Positions 27,301 through 35,713 are shown, counted from the first letter of the stretch. The stretch is 64,000 bases of DNA from Lachnospiraceae bacterium (GCA_017614155.1 JAGACK010000040.1:1-64000), one strand, 5' to 3'. Made by a program: numbers and translations. Notes: generated by a model from the sequence alone, not told the origin.

Positions 27301-27466
27301 AGGATTTGCCGAATGGGGCGCCATAAACAGGGTAAAAAGCGGCAGCGTCATAATCATGCACATGACCGAAAACGCAGCCTATACCGCCGAGGCGCTTGAT
27401 ACGATGATACCGGAATGGATGGCGCAGGGATATGAGTTTGCAAGGTTGGACGAATACCTCAAATGA
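24305..27466 (+). CDS. Membrane-anchored polysaccharide deacetylase with four tandem NodB-like domains
   Basis: A 1053 aa protein starting at TTG (GGGGAGA 7 nt upstream). One N-terminal helix (11-32) anchors it outside the membrane. Four NodB-like domains follow: about 82-240, 334-520, 549-760 and 835-1053. Each begins with a hydrophobic strand and has the helix-strand pair before (A/G)TFxV (HHVSATFSV, EEARATFFI, RGAKATYYV, HGVKGTFFV). Only the fourth keeps the catalytic set: FDDWGT (Asp842/843), SHTKGH (His893/His897), RPPT (953-956) and IIMHM. The first three lack the Asp pair and the HxxxH. The active domain would remove acetyl groups from a GlcNAc polymer; the others may bind it. Confidence 0.8.
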   Translation: MLEQLRKRWYWILLGLLLLAGGALVCVYLLLGRWVENTDITLEVDRSVTYRSAKDVETAKNAYADAGFAKVIADRRDAPVKRAAIVFDNLSETSTNEKVLKVIRDHHVSATFSVPGIEAAENDEFLSDLPALGCTVVGNTLETDAKAAGKAPTDMIESLVMTKNIIEGLVDKKVDSVFLNGTAPSRSILKTVAACGYENVIKPSNENLIDETTFETKWDVKNYVSKLTGDTIIMIEMEGLADEIREEVPVYPDKPAIDKKSDTGAQESEDEKEPPEIDEVLDMLLTVLEDSNITICDLGDFEAADFEEAWKEEDLSEVRRGPVMRSVITDEKETALAIYGLPSNLDEVLKILKKEEARATFFITGKEGEKHPDEMKLIKDSGNAVGNAGYEGKDLKGKSASFCFEEICKGADALTGLENSGTQTFMPKVELKNEKDLSYDDLFGGSMDDIRKAAAANGSQVIYPVRWDTFKAGDIVTIVCRDGVVDINEINEAISSAKYRELEIKTVEEMIDGSGTMYIYSETEIKRLRSQNGGKKPDVMNTVPTTARAAAVSLYGLTDETSIKDIFSELDKRGAKATYYVTYNEMVEEPALVERILLEGGEIGIAYRESSTYPQDYESVLRYINSCSQYLSWRFNTGSDLFMMPYGKAKDETKEAVSSLGKTLTGYAFNFSGTSTVDMYKRNAEDAAKKYENSRVTRGSILLFRPDLYEASKMEPKPVTGAFMEEIFRQQIDPIAYYNEGSKECEPGSEYEILSVQALLDTPERYELPDNHQEDIMLSNHIITDMENENDRIGYMSQRYVGNPSVFSKNEFPGFTAAEIRKFDKKGIIDTQGRKVIFLTFDDWGTDRSINHLLYVLEKHGVKGTFFVRTEKVDENVNLLRSIAADGHEIASHTKGHKRLSGDPEGASVKYTSLAPVELEALRRDVVQSYVTLDKYAGDVTVDGKKAVTKDFRPPTLAISKGGLETVFDVGFEHVISGSFSSRDYEAESAEALIKKFRKGFAEWGAINRVKSGSVIIMHMTENAAYTAEALDTMIPEWMAQGYEFARLDEYLK

Positions 27467-27515
27467 CACTTCAAGTTAGTGGATGCGCTCGTAGCGGGAC
27501 TTATCATTTATTATC

Positions 27516-29393
27516 ATGGGAATACTATTCAGAAACAGAAGATTAAAGAAAATACGGAATGAGGATGACGAGATCCTCCTTGACGAGAAGAAGGACAGGA
27601 GGCTTACTCCCGATGTGCCCTCGGACAAGCGGACCAATATAGACCGCCGCGGCGATGAAGGTTCCGCCAATACCAGCTTTGAGGACCTGATGCATGACAG
27701 GAAGGCAGGCATACGATATATCGCAGCCTTTCCGGTGACCGTCATCACATACAAAAACGGGGTGAAGACAGGAAAGCTGACCCTTACTTCAAGGGATATC
27801 TCAGAAACCGGCATCCTTCTGATAACAAGGGATGAAGAGCAGGTAAAAAAGATCTCGGAGGCAGATCATGTGCGCCTGAAATTCGATGTGCCGGAAGGAA
27901 GCATGCCCGAAGGCCATGAAGTCAGGTTTTCCATAGATTCCAAGATCGCGCGTACTGCGGAGATAGACGGAGAATATCTCATCGCATACACGTTTGTTGA
28001 GGATCTGGGACAGTACCTGAAAAAGAGGAAGGACAGATATGTCTTTGTTTCGTCTACGATCCTGCTCTTTTTCATTTCCTTTGTCATAATACTGATGCGC
28101 TCGAAGAGCGTCATCTATTTCAAGTTCCACAGGATGCTGTACCTGTACAGTATAATGACGGCAGGGTTCTTATTATCACGCTATCTTTTCGGCGCCTTCT
28201 ACAAGCCTGTGCCGATCGATCCGAACTATACACCATCCGTTACGCTGATCATACCATGCTTTAACGAGCAGAAATGGATACAGAGGACCATAGTATCATG
28301 TGTTAATCAGAACTATCCTCCCGAAAAGCTTCAGGTCATAATAGTCGATGACTGTTCGACGGACGATTCCGTGAAGAAAACAGACGAGATAATAGCCGAT
28401 ATCAGACGGGAGAATCCCTACTTTGACGAAAAGAGGCTGTTCAGGCTGGTCCAGCCCACAAACGGCGGAAAGAGAGCAGCGCTTTCGCGCGGCATAGACG
28501 TTTCCGAAGGCGAGCTTATCATCTTTGTCGATTCGGACAGCTTCCTTGATCCGTATGCAGTCAGAAATCTCGTACAGCCATTCAGGGATCCAAAGATGGG
28601 GGGCGTCGCGGGAAGGACGGATGTGGCAAACACCTATACCAACTCGCTTACGAAGATGCAGTCGGTGCGTTACTATATATCGTTCCGTATAATGAAGGCG
28701 GCAGAGGCAGTCTTTGATGCGGTGACCTGTCTTTCTGGACCGCTGTCCTGCTACAGAAAGTCAATACTGCTTGAGAAGAAGGATGAATGGCTCTCACAGA
28801 AGTTTATGGGCCAGAAGGCAACCTTCGGAGACGACCGTTCCATGACAAATCTGGTGCTGAAGGATCACAGGACGTTTTATCAGGATACAGCATATTGTTC
28901 GACCATAGTGCCCAGCAATTACAAGTCTTTTCTTACCCAGCAGATGCGCTGGAAACGTTCATGGCTCAGGGAATCGCTGATGGCCGGGGTATTCATGTGG
29001 AAAAAGGAGCCTTTCGCATGGATCGTTTTCTATATAGGACTGCTGGTCCCGATACTGGCGCCTGTTGTCGTCATCTACAATCTTGTTTATGTTCCGATCA
29101 CGGAACATGTTTTTCCGACAACATTCCTTGTGGGACTGCTGATGATGTCGCTTATGATGAGCATCTCCCAGCTTCTGCTCAGAAAGAGCAGCACCTGGTT
29201 TTTCGGATTCCTGTTCTGTGTTTATTATGAGGCTGTGCTGCTGTGGCAGATGCCGATCGCATGGGTCACCTTCTGGAAATCGACATGGGGTACCAGGATG
29301 ACGCCCTCTGACATAGAGGAGAGGGAAAAGAAAAAGGAGCGCAGAAGGCGCAGGAAAAAGAAGGATGAAAAAGGAACAGAAACAAAGGCATAA
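27516..29393 (+). CDS. Processive GT2 polysaccharide synthase with N-terminal PilZ domain
   Basis: A 625 aa membrane synthase. The cytosolic N-terminus carries a PilZ domain (about 60-170) with RKAGIR at 62-67, a variant of RxxxR, and DISETG at 94-99 (DxSxxG), the c-di-GMP binding pair. Two helices (176-194, 206-228) lead to the GT-A catalytic domain: DDCSTDD (278-284), DSD (339-341), SGPLSCYR, GDDR (438-441) and QQMRW (475-479), then four helices. GDDR..TN.VL and QQMRW.RSWLRE resemble hyaluronan and NodC chitooligosaccharide synthases, so a GlcNAc-containing chain is likely. In BcsA the PilZ domain is C-terminal; here it is N-terminal. The start region has only a weak ribosome site. Confidence 0.85.
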   Translation: MGILFRNRRLKKIRNEDDEILLDEKKDRRLTPDVPSDKRTNIDRRGDEGSANTSFEDLMHDRKAGIRYIAAFPVTVITYKNGVKTGKLTLTSRDISETGILLITRDEEQVKKISEADHVRLKFDVPEGSMPEGHEVRFSIDSKIARTAEIDGEYLIAYTFVEDLGQYLKKRKDRYVFVSSTILLFFISFVIILMRSKSVIYFKFHRMLYLYSIMTAGFLLSRYLFGAFYKPVPIDPNYTPSVTLIIPCFNEQKWIQRTIVSCVNQNYPPEKLQVIIVDDCSTDDSVKKTDEIIADIRRENPYFDEKRLFRLVQPTNGGKRAALSRGIDVSEGELIIFVDSDSFLDPYAVRNLVQPFRDPKMGGVAGRTDVANTYTNSLTKMQSVRYYISFRIMKAAEAVFDAVTCLSGPLSCYRKSILLEKKDEWLSQKFMGQKATFGDDRSMTNLVLKDHRTFYQDTAYCSTIVPSNYKSFLTQQMRWKRSWLRESLMAGVFMWKKEPFAWIVFYIGLLVPILAPVVVIYNLVYVPITEHVFPTTFLVGLLMMSLMMSISQLLLRKSSTWFFGFLFCVYYEAVLLWQMPIAWVTFWKSTWGTRMTPSDIEEREKKKERRRRRKKKDEKGTETKA

Positions 29394-31341
29394 ACTGATC
29401 GAGTCAAATAAAGATAAGGTAAAGATAACAAGGTCCGTTCTGGAGTTTGTGTCTATTGTTGTGCTTTTGTACTTTATAATAAAAGCGCTGTTCTTCTTCA
29501 CATCGTTTACGCCCTATGATGAGTTTGATGACAGCGTAGTCGGCAGCAGTGACCATGGGTTTCTGGCACTTTCATATCTGGGAGTAGACAGGCAGGAGAG
29601 CGATACGCTCATCAAGACCACCCGCCTTGACGAGGAGCTTGCCGCGCTTAAAGACCTGGGCTATGTCACGGTCAGCCAGAAGGATATAAGGGATTATTAT
29701 TATGACGGCAAACCGCTCCCGGAAAAGGCACTCTATCTGATGTTTGAGGACGGGCGCAAGGATACTGCGATGTTTGCCGAAAAGCTTCTGGAAAAATACA
29801 ATTACAAGGCAACTATAATGACATATGCCAAGAATCTCGAGAAACCCGACAACACCTTCCTTTCGCCAAAAGATATCAGAAAGATAGAAAAGACAGGATA
29901 CTGCGAGCTGGGAACAAACGGCTACCGCCTTGCCTATATCAATGCCTATGACAGGTATGACAGATTCCTGGGTCAGCTTACTGCAAAGGAATATGTACAG
30001 CTGCGGCCGTATCTCGGGAGAGACTATAATCATTATCTCATGGATTTCCTGCGCGATGAGAACAGGATCCCGACGGAATCGGCGGCTCAGATGAGAGCAA
30101 GGATAGATTACGATTATGACATGATGCGTCAGGTCTATACGGAAAAATTCGGGAAGATCCCGACAGCCTATGTGCTGATGCAGGCAAATACCGGAAGATT
30201 CGGAAATAATGACAAGGTTTCCGATCAGAACAAAGAGAACATGGAAAAGCTCTTTGAACTGAACTTCAACAGGGAGGGCTTCAGCCTGAACCGTGCCGAC
30301 GATGATGAATATGACCTGACAAGGATGCAGCCCCAGGCCTACTGGTACACGAACCATCTTCTGATGAGGATATGGGACGATCTTGAAGATGATGAAAAAG
30401 ACTGGATCAGGTTTGTTACAGGAGATGGAAAAAAAGCCGCCGAATGGAAGGTTACAAGCGGCGCTGTCCAGTTTGACAAAAATGTGATAGCGCTCACTTC
30501 ACTTCCGGGAAAGAACGGCAGGATGTATATGTCGGCAGGGAAGAAGATACCGAAGGATATCTGCGTGTTTGCTGATATCAACGGCAACATCCTGGGCGAG
30601 CAGTCGATCATTTTAAGGACAGATCCCAAAGGATCCGGAGGCATCAGGGTGATGCTCAAAGACAATCATCTTGTGGTCAGCGCTGATAACGACGGGCAGG
30701 AGGTCGAAATGCTTGATTATGACCTGCATGAGTTGATCGATGTAAAGGACAGGGTATCTGTCGAAGAGGATGATGAGGCGGCCTATGAAGCTGAGCTCCT
30801 TTCAAGGTCCGTGTTTTCCGAGGATATGAAGGAAGGCGTCATCTATTATTATGAAGGACTGGATGCAAAAAAAGAGGCTCAGGGAACGGTAAGGAGCGTT
30901 GCTGACGGCGCAGAGGAATACATAGCCGGTTTTGACTTGAATGACAAGGGGAGCAGGAAGCTGGGGATCTTATTGCAGGATGACAGGCTTTCGGTAACGA
31001 TAGACGGAAGGGCGGTCGCAAAGGATCTTTCCTGCGGTTTCGTTCCGCTTGGCAAAGAAGATACGGTCATTCTTGAATGCGGTGTTCCGGATGAGGATTA
31101 TTCCCAGAGAAACCTTGCCGATGATGTATATGACGGAGTGTTCAGCGACCTGGTGATCAAAGGGGTAAATGAATCATCGGCTGTGGATGTATTTGACAGA
31201 TTCGTACACGGACAGCTTTCGGCGGATGACAGCGCGCTTTATACCATCTATGACAACTCAATGAAGGGAGCGGAGCTTGTGAAGGATAAGCAGGGCAGGT
31301 TCTGGAATCGCATCATAGACTGGTTTATCGCGAATCTGTGA
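29365..31341 (+). CDS. PgaB/IcaB-like membrane protein with degenerate deacetylase domain
   Basis: A 658 aa protein overlapping the synthase gene by 29 nt. One helix (24-46) anchors an external NodB-like domain (about 66-190) of the PgaB/IcaB type: FLALSYLGV, TRLDEELAALKDLGYVTVS, LYLMFEDGRKD. The metal-binding Asp-Asp is Glu-Asp (127-130), and the SHTxxH motif has become ELGTNGY, so it is probably catalytically dead and binds polymer or scaffolds. The rest contains a helical segment and, from about 390, a beta-rich region resembling a concanavalin-type carbohydrate-binding fold. It likely works with the synthase during export. Confidence 0.7.
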   Translation: MKKEQKQRHKLIESNKDKVKITRSVLEFVSIVVLLYFIIKALFFFTSFTPYDEFDDSVVGSSDHGFLALSYLGVDRQESDTLIKTTRLDEELAALKDLGYVTVSQKDIRDYYYDGKPLPEKALYLMFEDGRKDTAMFAEKLLEKYNYKATIMTYAKNLEKPDNTFLSPKDIRKIEKTGYCELGTNGYRLAYINAYDRYDRFLGQLTAKEYVQLRPYLGRDYNHYLMDFLRDENRIPTESAAQMRARIDYDYDMMRQVYTEKFGKIPTAYVLMQANTGRFGNNDKVSDQNKENMEKLFELNFNREGFSLNRADDDEYDLTRMQPQAYWYTNHLLMRIWDDLEDDEKDWIRFVTGDGKKAAEWKVTSGAVQFDKNVIALTSLPGKNGRMYMSAGKKIPKDICVFADINGNILGEQSIILRTDPKGSGGIRVMLKDNHLVVSADNDGQEVEMLDYDLHELIDVKDRVSVEEDDEAAYEAELLSRSVFSEDMKEGVIYYYEGLDAKKEAQGTVRSVADGAEEYIAGFDLNDKGSRKLGILLQDDRLSVTIDGRAVAKDLSCGFVPLGKEDTVILECGVPDEDYSQRNLADDVYDGVFSDLVIKGVNESSAVDVFDRFVHGQLSADDSALYTIYDNSMKGAELVKDKQGRFWNRIIDWFIANL

Positions 31342-31394
31342 CAGCCCTTCATTTCGAATCAGGGTTTTGAGGGTCAGTATTTGAGGATACCGGA

Positions 31395-32495
31395 TTGAAA
31401 AAAAACAGACTTATTGTTTCAGCATTATCAATTATTATGATCATATCTTTATCAGCCTGCGTTTCCGAGCCCGGAAAGCTGGGAGTGTCTTCTTTGCCGG
31501 GCAGCTTATCCGATCCTGTCAAGGATGTGACAGAGAACACGATAAACGATACGTCATCTGCATCTTCATCTTTATCTTCTTCTGAAGTGAAACAGAAGGA
31601 AATACATGAAAACGAAGCCGTCTGGGCCGTCTACTGGGATGAGGAGGATGTAATAAGAAAGCTTGCAGACAGAAGCTTTGATACGGATATCGTCTGTATA
31701 TTTGAAGCATATTTTAACGACGGATATGATCTCGTCTTTAATGATAACGCTGCAGCCCTTTTTGAAAAGATAAAGACACAGCCGGAGTGCAGCGAAAAAA
31801 AGTTCTTTCTGACTGTAGTCAATGATGTGGTTGGCAGCGGTGAGACTGTTCAGAAGGATACGAAGGTCCTGTATTCTGTCTTAAGCGATCCTAAAAAGCA
31901 TGCTGAGGATGTGGTCCGTCTTGCAAAGAAAAATGGGTTTGACGGAATTGAGATAGATTATGAAAAGATCAGAAATGATATCGATCTCTGGGACCTTTTC
32001 ATTTCTTTTGAAAAGGAACTGATCGCCCTGTGCGACAGGGAAGGACTTGAGGTCAGAGTTGTCCTTGAGCCTTCGACTCCGGTTTCAAAGATCGATCTGC
32101 CTGAAGGAGCAGAGTATGTGGTCATGTGCTACAATCTTTTCGGATACGGCACAAAGCCGGGGCCAAAGGCGGATGAGGAGTTTATTTTTGAACTGGCATC
32201 GGAATTTGAAAGCCTTCCCGGTGACACCGGATATGCTCTGGCAAACGGTGGATTTGACTGGGATCTGACAGCTGATAAGATCACGGCTCTGACGGATCTT
32301 GAGGCGAAGGAGCTTGTTTCGGGTCATGAAGATGCAATGCAGGATCCTTCAAGCGGGGTGTTGCATTTTACCTATGAAAAGGACGGTCATAAACATGAGG
32401 TATGGGCCGCCGATGATTCTACGATCGAATTCTGGAGAAGGATACTAAAAGATAAAACAGGCAGGGATGTAAAGATCAGTCTGTGGAGGCTATGA
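31395..32495 (+). CDS. GH18-family glycosidase lipoprotein (YaaH/chitinase-like)
   Basis: A 366 aa lipoprotein starting at TTG (GAGGA 7 nt upstream). Lipobox SLSAC gives Cys22; a Ser-rich linker (51-65) follows. The GH18 barrel signature is GFDGIEIDYE at 181-190, with the catalytic Glu190, and the MCYNLFGYG strand fits a chitinase substrate cleft. GH18 enzymes cut beta-1,4 GlcNAc chains or peptidoglycan. Coming right after the synthase and deacetylases, it probably trims or releases the same polymer, as hydrolases do in cellulose and PNAG loci. Confidence 0.8.
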   Translation: MKKNRLIVSALSIIMIISLSACVSEPGKLGVSSLPGSLSDPVKDVTENTINDTSSASSSLSSSEVKQKEIHENEAVWAVYWDEEDVIRKLADRSFDTDIVCIFEAYFNDGYDLVFNDNAAALFEKIKTQPECSEKKFFLTVVNDVVGSGETVQKDTKVLYSVLSDPKKHAEDVVRLAKKNGFDGIEIDYEKIRNDIDLWDLFISFEKELIALCDREGLEVRVVLEPSTPVSKIDLPEGAEYVVMCYNLFGYGTKPGPKADEEFIFELASEFESLPGDTGYALANGGFDWDLTADKITALTDLEAKELVSGHEDAMQDPSSGVLHFTYEKDGHKHEVWAADDSTIEFWRRILKDKTGRDVKISLWRL

Positions 32496-32497
32496 CC

Positions 32498-32581
32498 GGG
32501 ACTCAGCAATATGTTTTGTGGACACCCAGCCGGCAGTTCTTAGCGAATCCGAGCCGTGAACAAAACATGTTGCTGAGTCCC
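32498..32581. repeat. Large inverted repeat downstream of the exopolysaccharide operon
   Basis: Arms 32498-32519 and 32560-32581 (22 nt each, starting GGGACTCAGCAA) pair with a single G-U type difference around a 40-nt centre that has its own CGGC/GCCG pair. No T run follows directly. It may be a 3'-end stabiliser, a structured RNA or a small repeat element. Confidence 0.7.
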
Positions 32582-32610
32582 GACTGTAGTTCTCATTAAA
32601 TTGATATATA

Positions 32611-32643
32611 AAAACAGCACAGGGAAAACCCTGTGCTGTTTTT
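32611..32643. terminator. Bidirectional Rho-independent terminator
   Basis: Perfect 14-bp stem (AAAACAGCACAGGG / CCCTGTGCTGTTTT) around AAAA, with T runs on both strands. It ends the exopolysaccharide operon and the convergent chemoreceptor gene. Confidence 0.9.
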
Positions 32644-32671
32644 GGTTTTATAATAATGAGAGCAGTGATCT

Positions 32672-34348
32672 TTAGATCTTGAAGACTGAGACCGCATTCC
32701 TGAGGCTGTCGGTAACGCCCAGGGTCTTGTCGGATTCGCCCTTGATGCTGGAGATGGTCGATCCGATCTCAACCATGGAAGCATTTGTCTCCTGGCAGGA
32801 TGCCGCATTTTCTTCGGAGATCGATGAAAGTGAGCTGACATCATCGATGACCATGTTCTTTGCGGAATCAAGCTGCTGGGTCCTCTCTGCGATGGTATTG
32901 ATTGCCTGCACCGTGCCGGAAACCTTTTCGTTGACGACCGAGAAGCTTTCGTTAACCTGCGTGAGCACTGCGCCCTCGTTGTTGACTGCTTCGGAAATCT
33001 GTCCGGCGTACTCGACATTTTTGTTCGAGGTTGAAATGATCTCATCAACGATGGACTTGATTTCTTTTGATGAAAGGTCTGACTGAGAAGCGAGGTTTGA
33101 AATCTCTCCTGCGACAACCGCAAATCCTCTTCCTGCCTCACCTGCCCTTGCAGCCTCTATTGAAGCGTTCAGTGAAAGGAGATTTGTCTGGGAGGCTATG
33201 CTCTCGATAACGGATGCAGCTTCCGCGATCTTCTTTACTGCTTCAGATGAAGTATTGATACCGTCAACAACCGATTTTGAAACATTGATAGTGTTTGTAT
33301 TTGCCCTGATAAGTTCATCAAGCGCTTTCTGGGCGGTACGGCTTTCCGATTCCACTTCGTTGACATAGGTGGTGGCTTCGTTTGTCATTTCCCTGATGCC
33401 GTCGATATCGTCGCCGATCTGGATCATATTGGTCTGTGTATTCTGTACGGATTCTGCCATGTCCATGGAGCCCTTGGAAAGATCGTCTATCGCGCGGACG
33501 ATGCCTTCCGATGCGGAATTGACATTGGTAACACCGCTGTCCACCTGACCCATGCCCTGGTCGAGATCGCCGACATTTGCTACGATGCCTGAGATGATAT
33601 TCCTCATCGTGGTACGAAGGGAAACTGTATCGCAGCTTATCAGGTCGATCTCTTCGATCGTGGATGAAGGAATAAACTCGCTTGTCAGATCGCCCTCGGC
33701 AAGGAGACCGAGTTCTACGGTTGCGTCATGGAGCTTTGTGATGATCCTCTTTGAGATTATGAAGATTATCACACCGAAGATCACGATAGCGGCAACGAGA
33801 ACGATGATCACAAGGATAATGACACTTCTGATATTGGCCTTTACATCGGTCTCGGGCTGTCCTGCCCACGCTGAGCCGACGACCTTGTTGTTGCCGTCCC
33901 TGACGGGCATATAGTAAACATAGTATTGTTTTCCGCCGATTACTACGCCGTCTGCTTTGTAGTCTTTTCCGGAACTGACTTCGGCCCAGATCTTTGAATC
34001 CATCTGTGTTCCTTCGTTACGCTTTCCTTCAGCGTTGAGAGCCGATGTCATCAGACGGGTATCTCCCATGAAGAGGGTAAGTTCTATATCCTCTGACTTG
34101 AGTGAATCCACATAATCGTGCTCGTATGTGGGTTCGCCTTCATGGATGATGTCCCATTCATAATACTTGCGGACACCGTCTGCGGCCACATGGAGCTTGT
34201 CATACACAGATTCCTCAAGATGGCTTGTGATGGTCGCTGCAGTGATGACGGCTATGATGACTCCTGATACGATCAGCGGCACGAAGCCGATGAGAAGCAG
34301 AGCAAGGGTCATGGTCATGGATTTCTTTTTTCTTTTCGTCTCGTTCAT
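32672..34348 (-). CDS. Methyl-accepting chemotaxis protein
   Basis: A 558 aa chemoreceptor. Short cytosolic start, helix 1 (about 15-37), an extracytoplasmic single-Cache-like sensor (about 40-185, ending [14 protein letters not shown]), helix 2, a HAMP domain, and a signalling coil whose tip reads [22 protein letters not shown]. It couples an unknown ligand to CheA. The ATG at 34348 has AGGAGGT 6 nt upstream. A sigma-D-type promoter lies about 105 bp upstream, so it belongs to the motility regulon although no flagellar gene is in view. Confidence 0.93.
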   Translation of the reverse strand: MNETKRKKKSMTMTLALLLIGFVPLIVSGVIIAVITAATITSHLEESVYDKLHVAADGVRKYYEWDIIHEGEPTYEHDYVDSLKSEDIELTLFMGDTRLMTSALNAEGKRNEGTQMDSKIWAEVSSGKDYKADGVVIGGKQYYVYYMPVRDGNNKVVGSAWAGQPETDVKANIRSVIILVIIVLVAAIVIFGVIIFIISKRIITKLHDATVELGLLAEGDLTSEFIPSSTIEEIDLISCDTVSLRTTMRNIISGIVANVGDLDQGMGQVDSGVTNVNSASEGIVRAIDDLSKGSMDMAESVQNTQTNMIQIGDDIDGIREMTNEATTYVNEVESESRTAQKALDELIRANTNTINVSKSVVDGINTSSEAVKKIAEAASVIESIASQTNLLSLNASIEAARAGEAGRGFAVVAGEISNLASQSDLSSKEIKSIVDEIISTSNKNVEYAGQISEAVNNEGAVLTQVNESFSVVNEKVSGTVQAINTIAERTQQLDSAKNMVIDDVSSLSSISEENAASCQETNASMVEIGSTISSIKGESDKTLGVTDSLRNAVSVFKI

Positions 34349-34452
34349 AAATGAACCTCCTGTCGCATCTGTGGACGGGGCTGTGTTCAGACTGTCATGC
34401 CGATGAACATCATCCTGTCTCACATATAAAATAGTTATTACGATTCTAACAC

Positions 34453-34479
34453 ATATCGGCTTCGTCTGCCACAGTTTTG
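34453..34479 (-). promoter_or_regulatory. Sigma-D (sigma-28) type promoter for the chemoreceptor
   Basis: On the minus strand CAAA, 15 nt, GCCGATAT. The sigma-D consensus is TAAA-N15-GCCGATAT, so only one position differs. This is strong evidence that the organism has flagellar gene control. Confidence 0.7.
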
Positions 34480-34514
34480 CGGTTGTTTTTTTGAAAAAAC
34501 AATCACGGGGAGCT

Positions 34515-34543
34515 TTGACGGACCGCTGTTTTTATTATATCCT
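34515..34543 (+). promoter_or_regulatory. Promoter for the metallophosphoesterase gene, possibly leaderless
   Basis: TTGACG (34515-34520) with -10 candidates TATATC (34536-34541) or TATCCT (34538-34543). The start point would lie within about 3 nt of the ATG at 34551, and no ribosome site is present. Confidence 0.5.
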
Positions 34544-34550
34544 TTAGATT

Positions 34551-35708
34551 ATGAAGAAGATGCGCGTTTTTATTATAATGATAGTGATGATTCTGCCTGC
34601 GGTGATCCATGCCGGATGCGCAAAAAGCGGAACAGGAAAGGCGGCAGACATGGGTGTAAATGATCCGGCCGTGTCTGAAGGATCCGTTTCGGAGATGGTT
34701 GAGATTTCCGAAGATGAAGCGGTGAGGGCTGAAGCGGTTTCGGATGATGATGTTTCGCTCCCTGAAAGCAACGGGGACGAAGTGCCTCAGGAGAGAGAGC
34801 GGAGAAAGCTTTCGAGAGAGGAACGGGCGCGCATCCAGGATGAAAAACAGATAAACATATATGAAAAGACGATCGAGATCGACGGTCTTGAAAGGGATGC
34901 GGATATCCTGTTCATCGCGGACATGCACATCTCGCTTTGTGATGACAGGGACATGGATGTATATGACAAGGCGGTCTACAGATACGGAAATATGCTTGAT
35001 GCGAACGGGAGACCCGCATATCAGACTTTTCATGAATTCGTTGATTATGCGAATACGGAGGATCCCGATCTGTTCATACTCGGAGGCGATATCCTCGATT
35101 CGGCCATGATGGCTTCCGTCAATTTCCTCGAGCAGGAGCTTTCGACGCTGGATGTCCCGTATATGTACATGCTCGGAAACCATGATTTTGAATATGGAAA
35201 TGAGTACTTTTCAAAAAAGGCATATGAGGAATACAGACCGCGTGTAGTTGAGGTTTCCGGATCCGAGAACGGCGCCCACCTTTTTGATGTGGCAGGAATA
35301 CATATATTTGCAGCCGATGATGCCAATTCGCAGTTTACCCCGGAGGAACTTGAGGAGTTCAAAAAGGTATATTCGGATGGCAAACCGGTTCTTTTTATAG
35401 GCCATGTCCCGTTTGAGCCTGAAATGGGGGACACATCGCTGTATGACAAATCCGTCGAGCTTTTCGGTACGGACAGCAACGGAAATTCGAGAGCGCTCAT
35501 CGGAGAGCACTCGGTGGTGCCGAATGAGACGACAAAAGAAATGAGGGATCTCATCCTGGCTGATGACAGTCCCGTTTTCTGTGTCCTGTCCGGACACATC
35601 CACTATCCGCATGAGGATCAGCTTGCGCCTGATGTCACGCAGATAGTGGCCGGAGCTGCATACAGATCAAGAGGAGTGCTTCTGCATCTGCGCAGGCCGG
35701 AAGAGTAA
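34551..35708 (+). CDS. Metallophosphoesterase lipoprotein
   Basis: A 385 aa exported protein; lipobox-like IHAGC gives Cys23. An acidic low-complexity linker (30-100) is followed by a calcineurin-like phosphoesterase domain with all metal motifs: IADMHIS (DxH), GGDILDS (GDxxD), LGNHDFE (GNHD), FIGHVP and SGHIHYPHE (GHxH). It hydrolyses a phosphate mono- or diester outside the membrane; the substrate is unknown. Transcript start and ATG nearly coincide (TTGACG promoter, no Shine-Dalgarno). Confidence 0.85.
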   Translation: MKKMRVFIIMIVMILPAVIHAGCAKSGTGKAADMGVNDPAVSEGSVSEMVEISEDEAVRAEAVSDDDVSLPESNGDEVPQERERRKLSREERARIQDEKQINIYEKTIEIDGLERDADILFIADMHISLCDDRDMDVYDKAVYRYGNMLDANGRPAYQTFHEFVDYANTEDPDLFILGGDILDSAMMASVNFLEQELSTLDVPYMYMLGNHDFEYGNEYFSKKAYEEYRPRVVEVSGSENGAHLFDVAGIHIFAADDANSQFTPEELEEFKKVYSDGKPVLFIGHVPFEPEMGDTSLYDKSVELFGTDSNGNSRALIGEHSVVPNETTKEMRDLILADDSPVFCVLSGHIHYPHEDQLAPDVTQIVAGAAYRSRGVLLHLRRPEE

Positions 35709-35713
35709 GGCTT

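Noticed and set aside
34503..35183. 226-codon antisense frame over the metallophosphoesterase
   Set aside because: Runs opposite a gene with intact catalytic motifs and lacks any own features.
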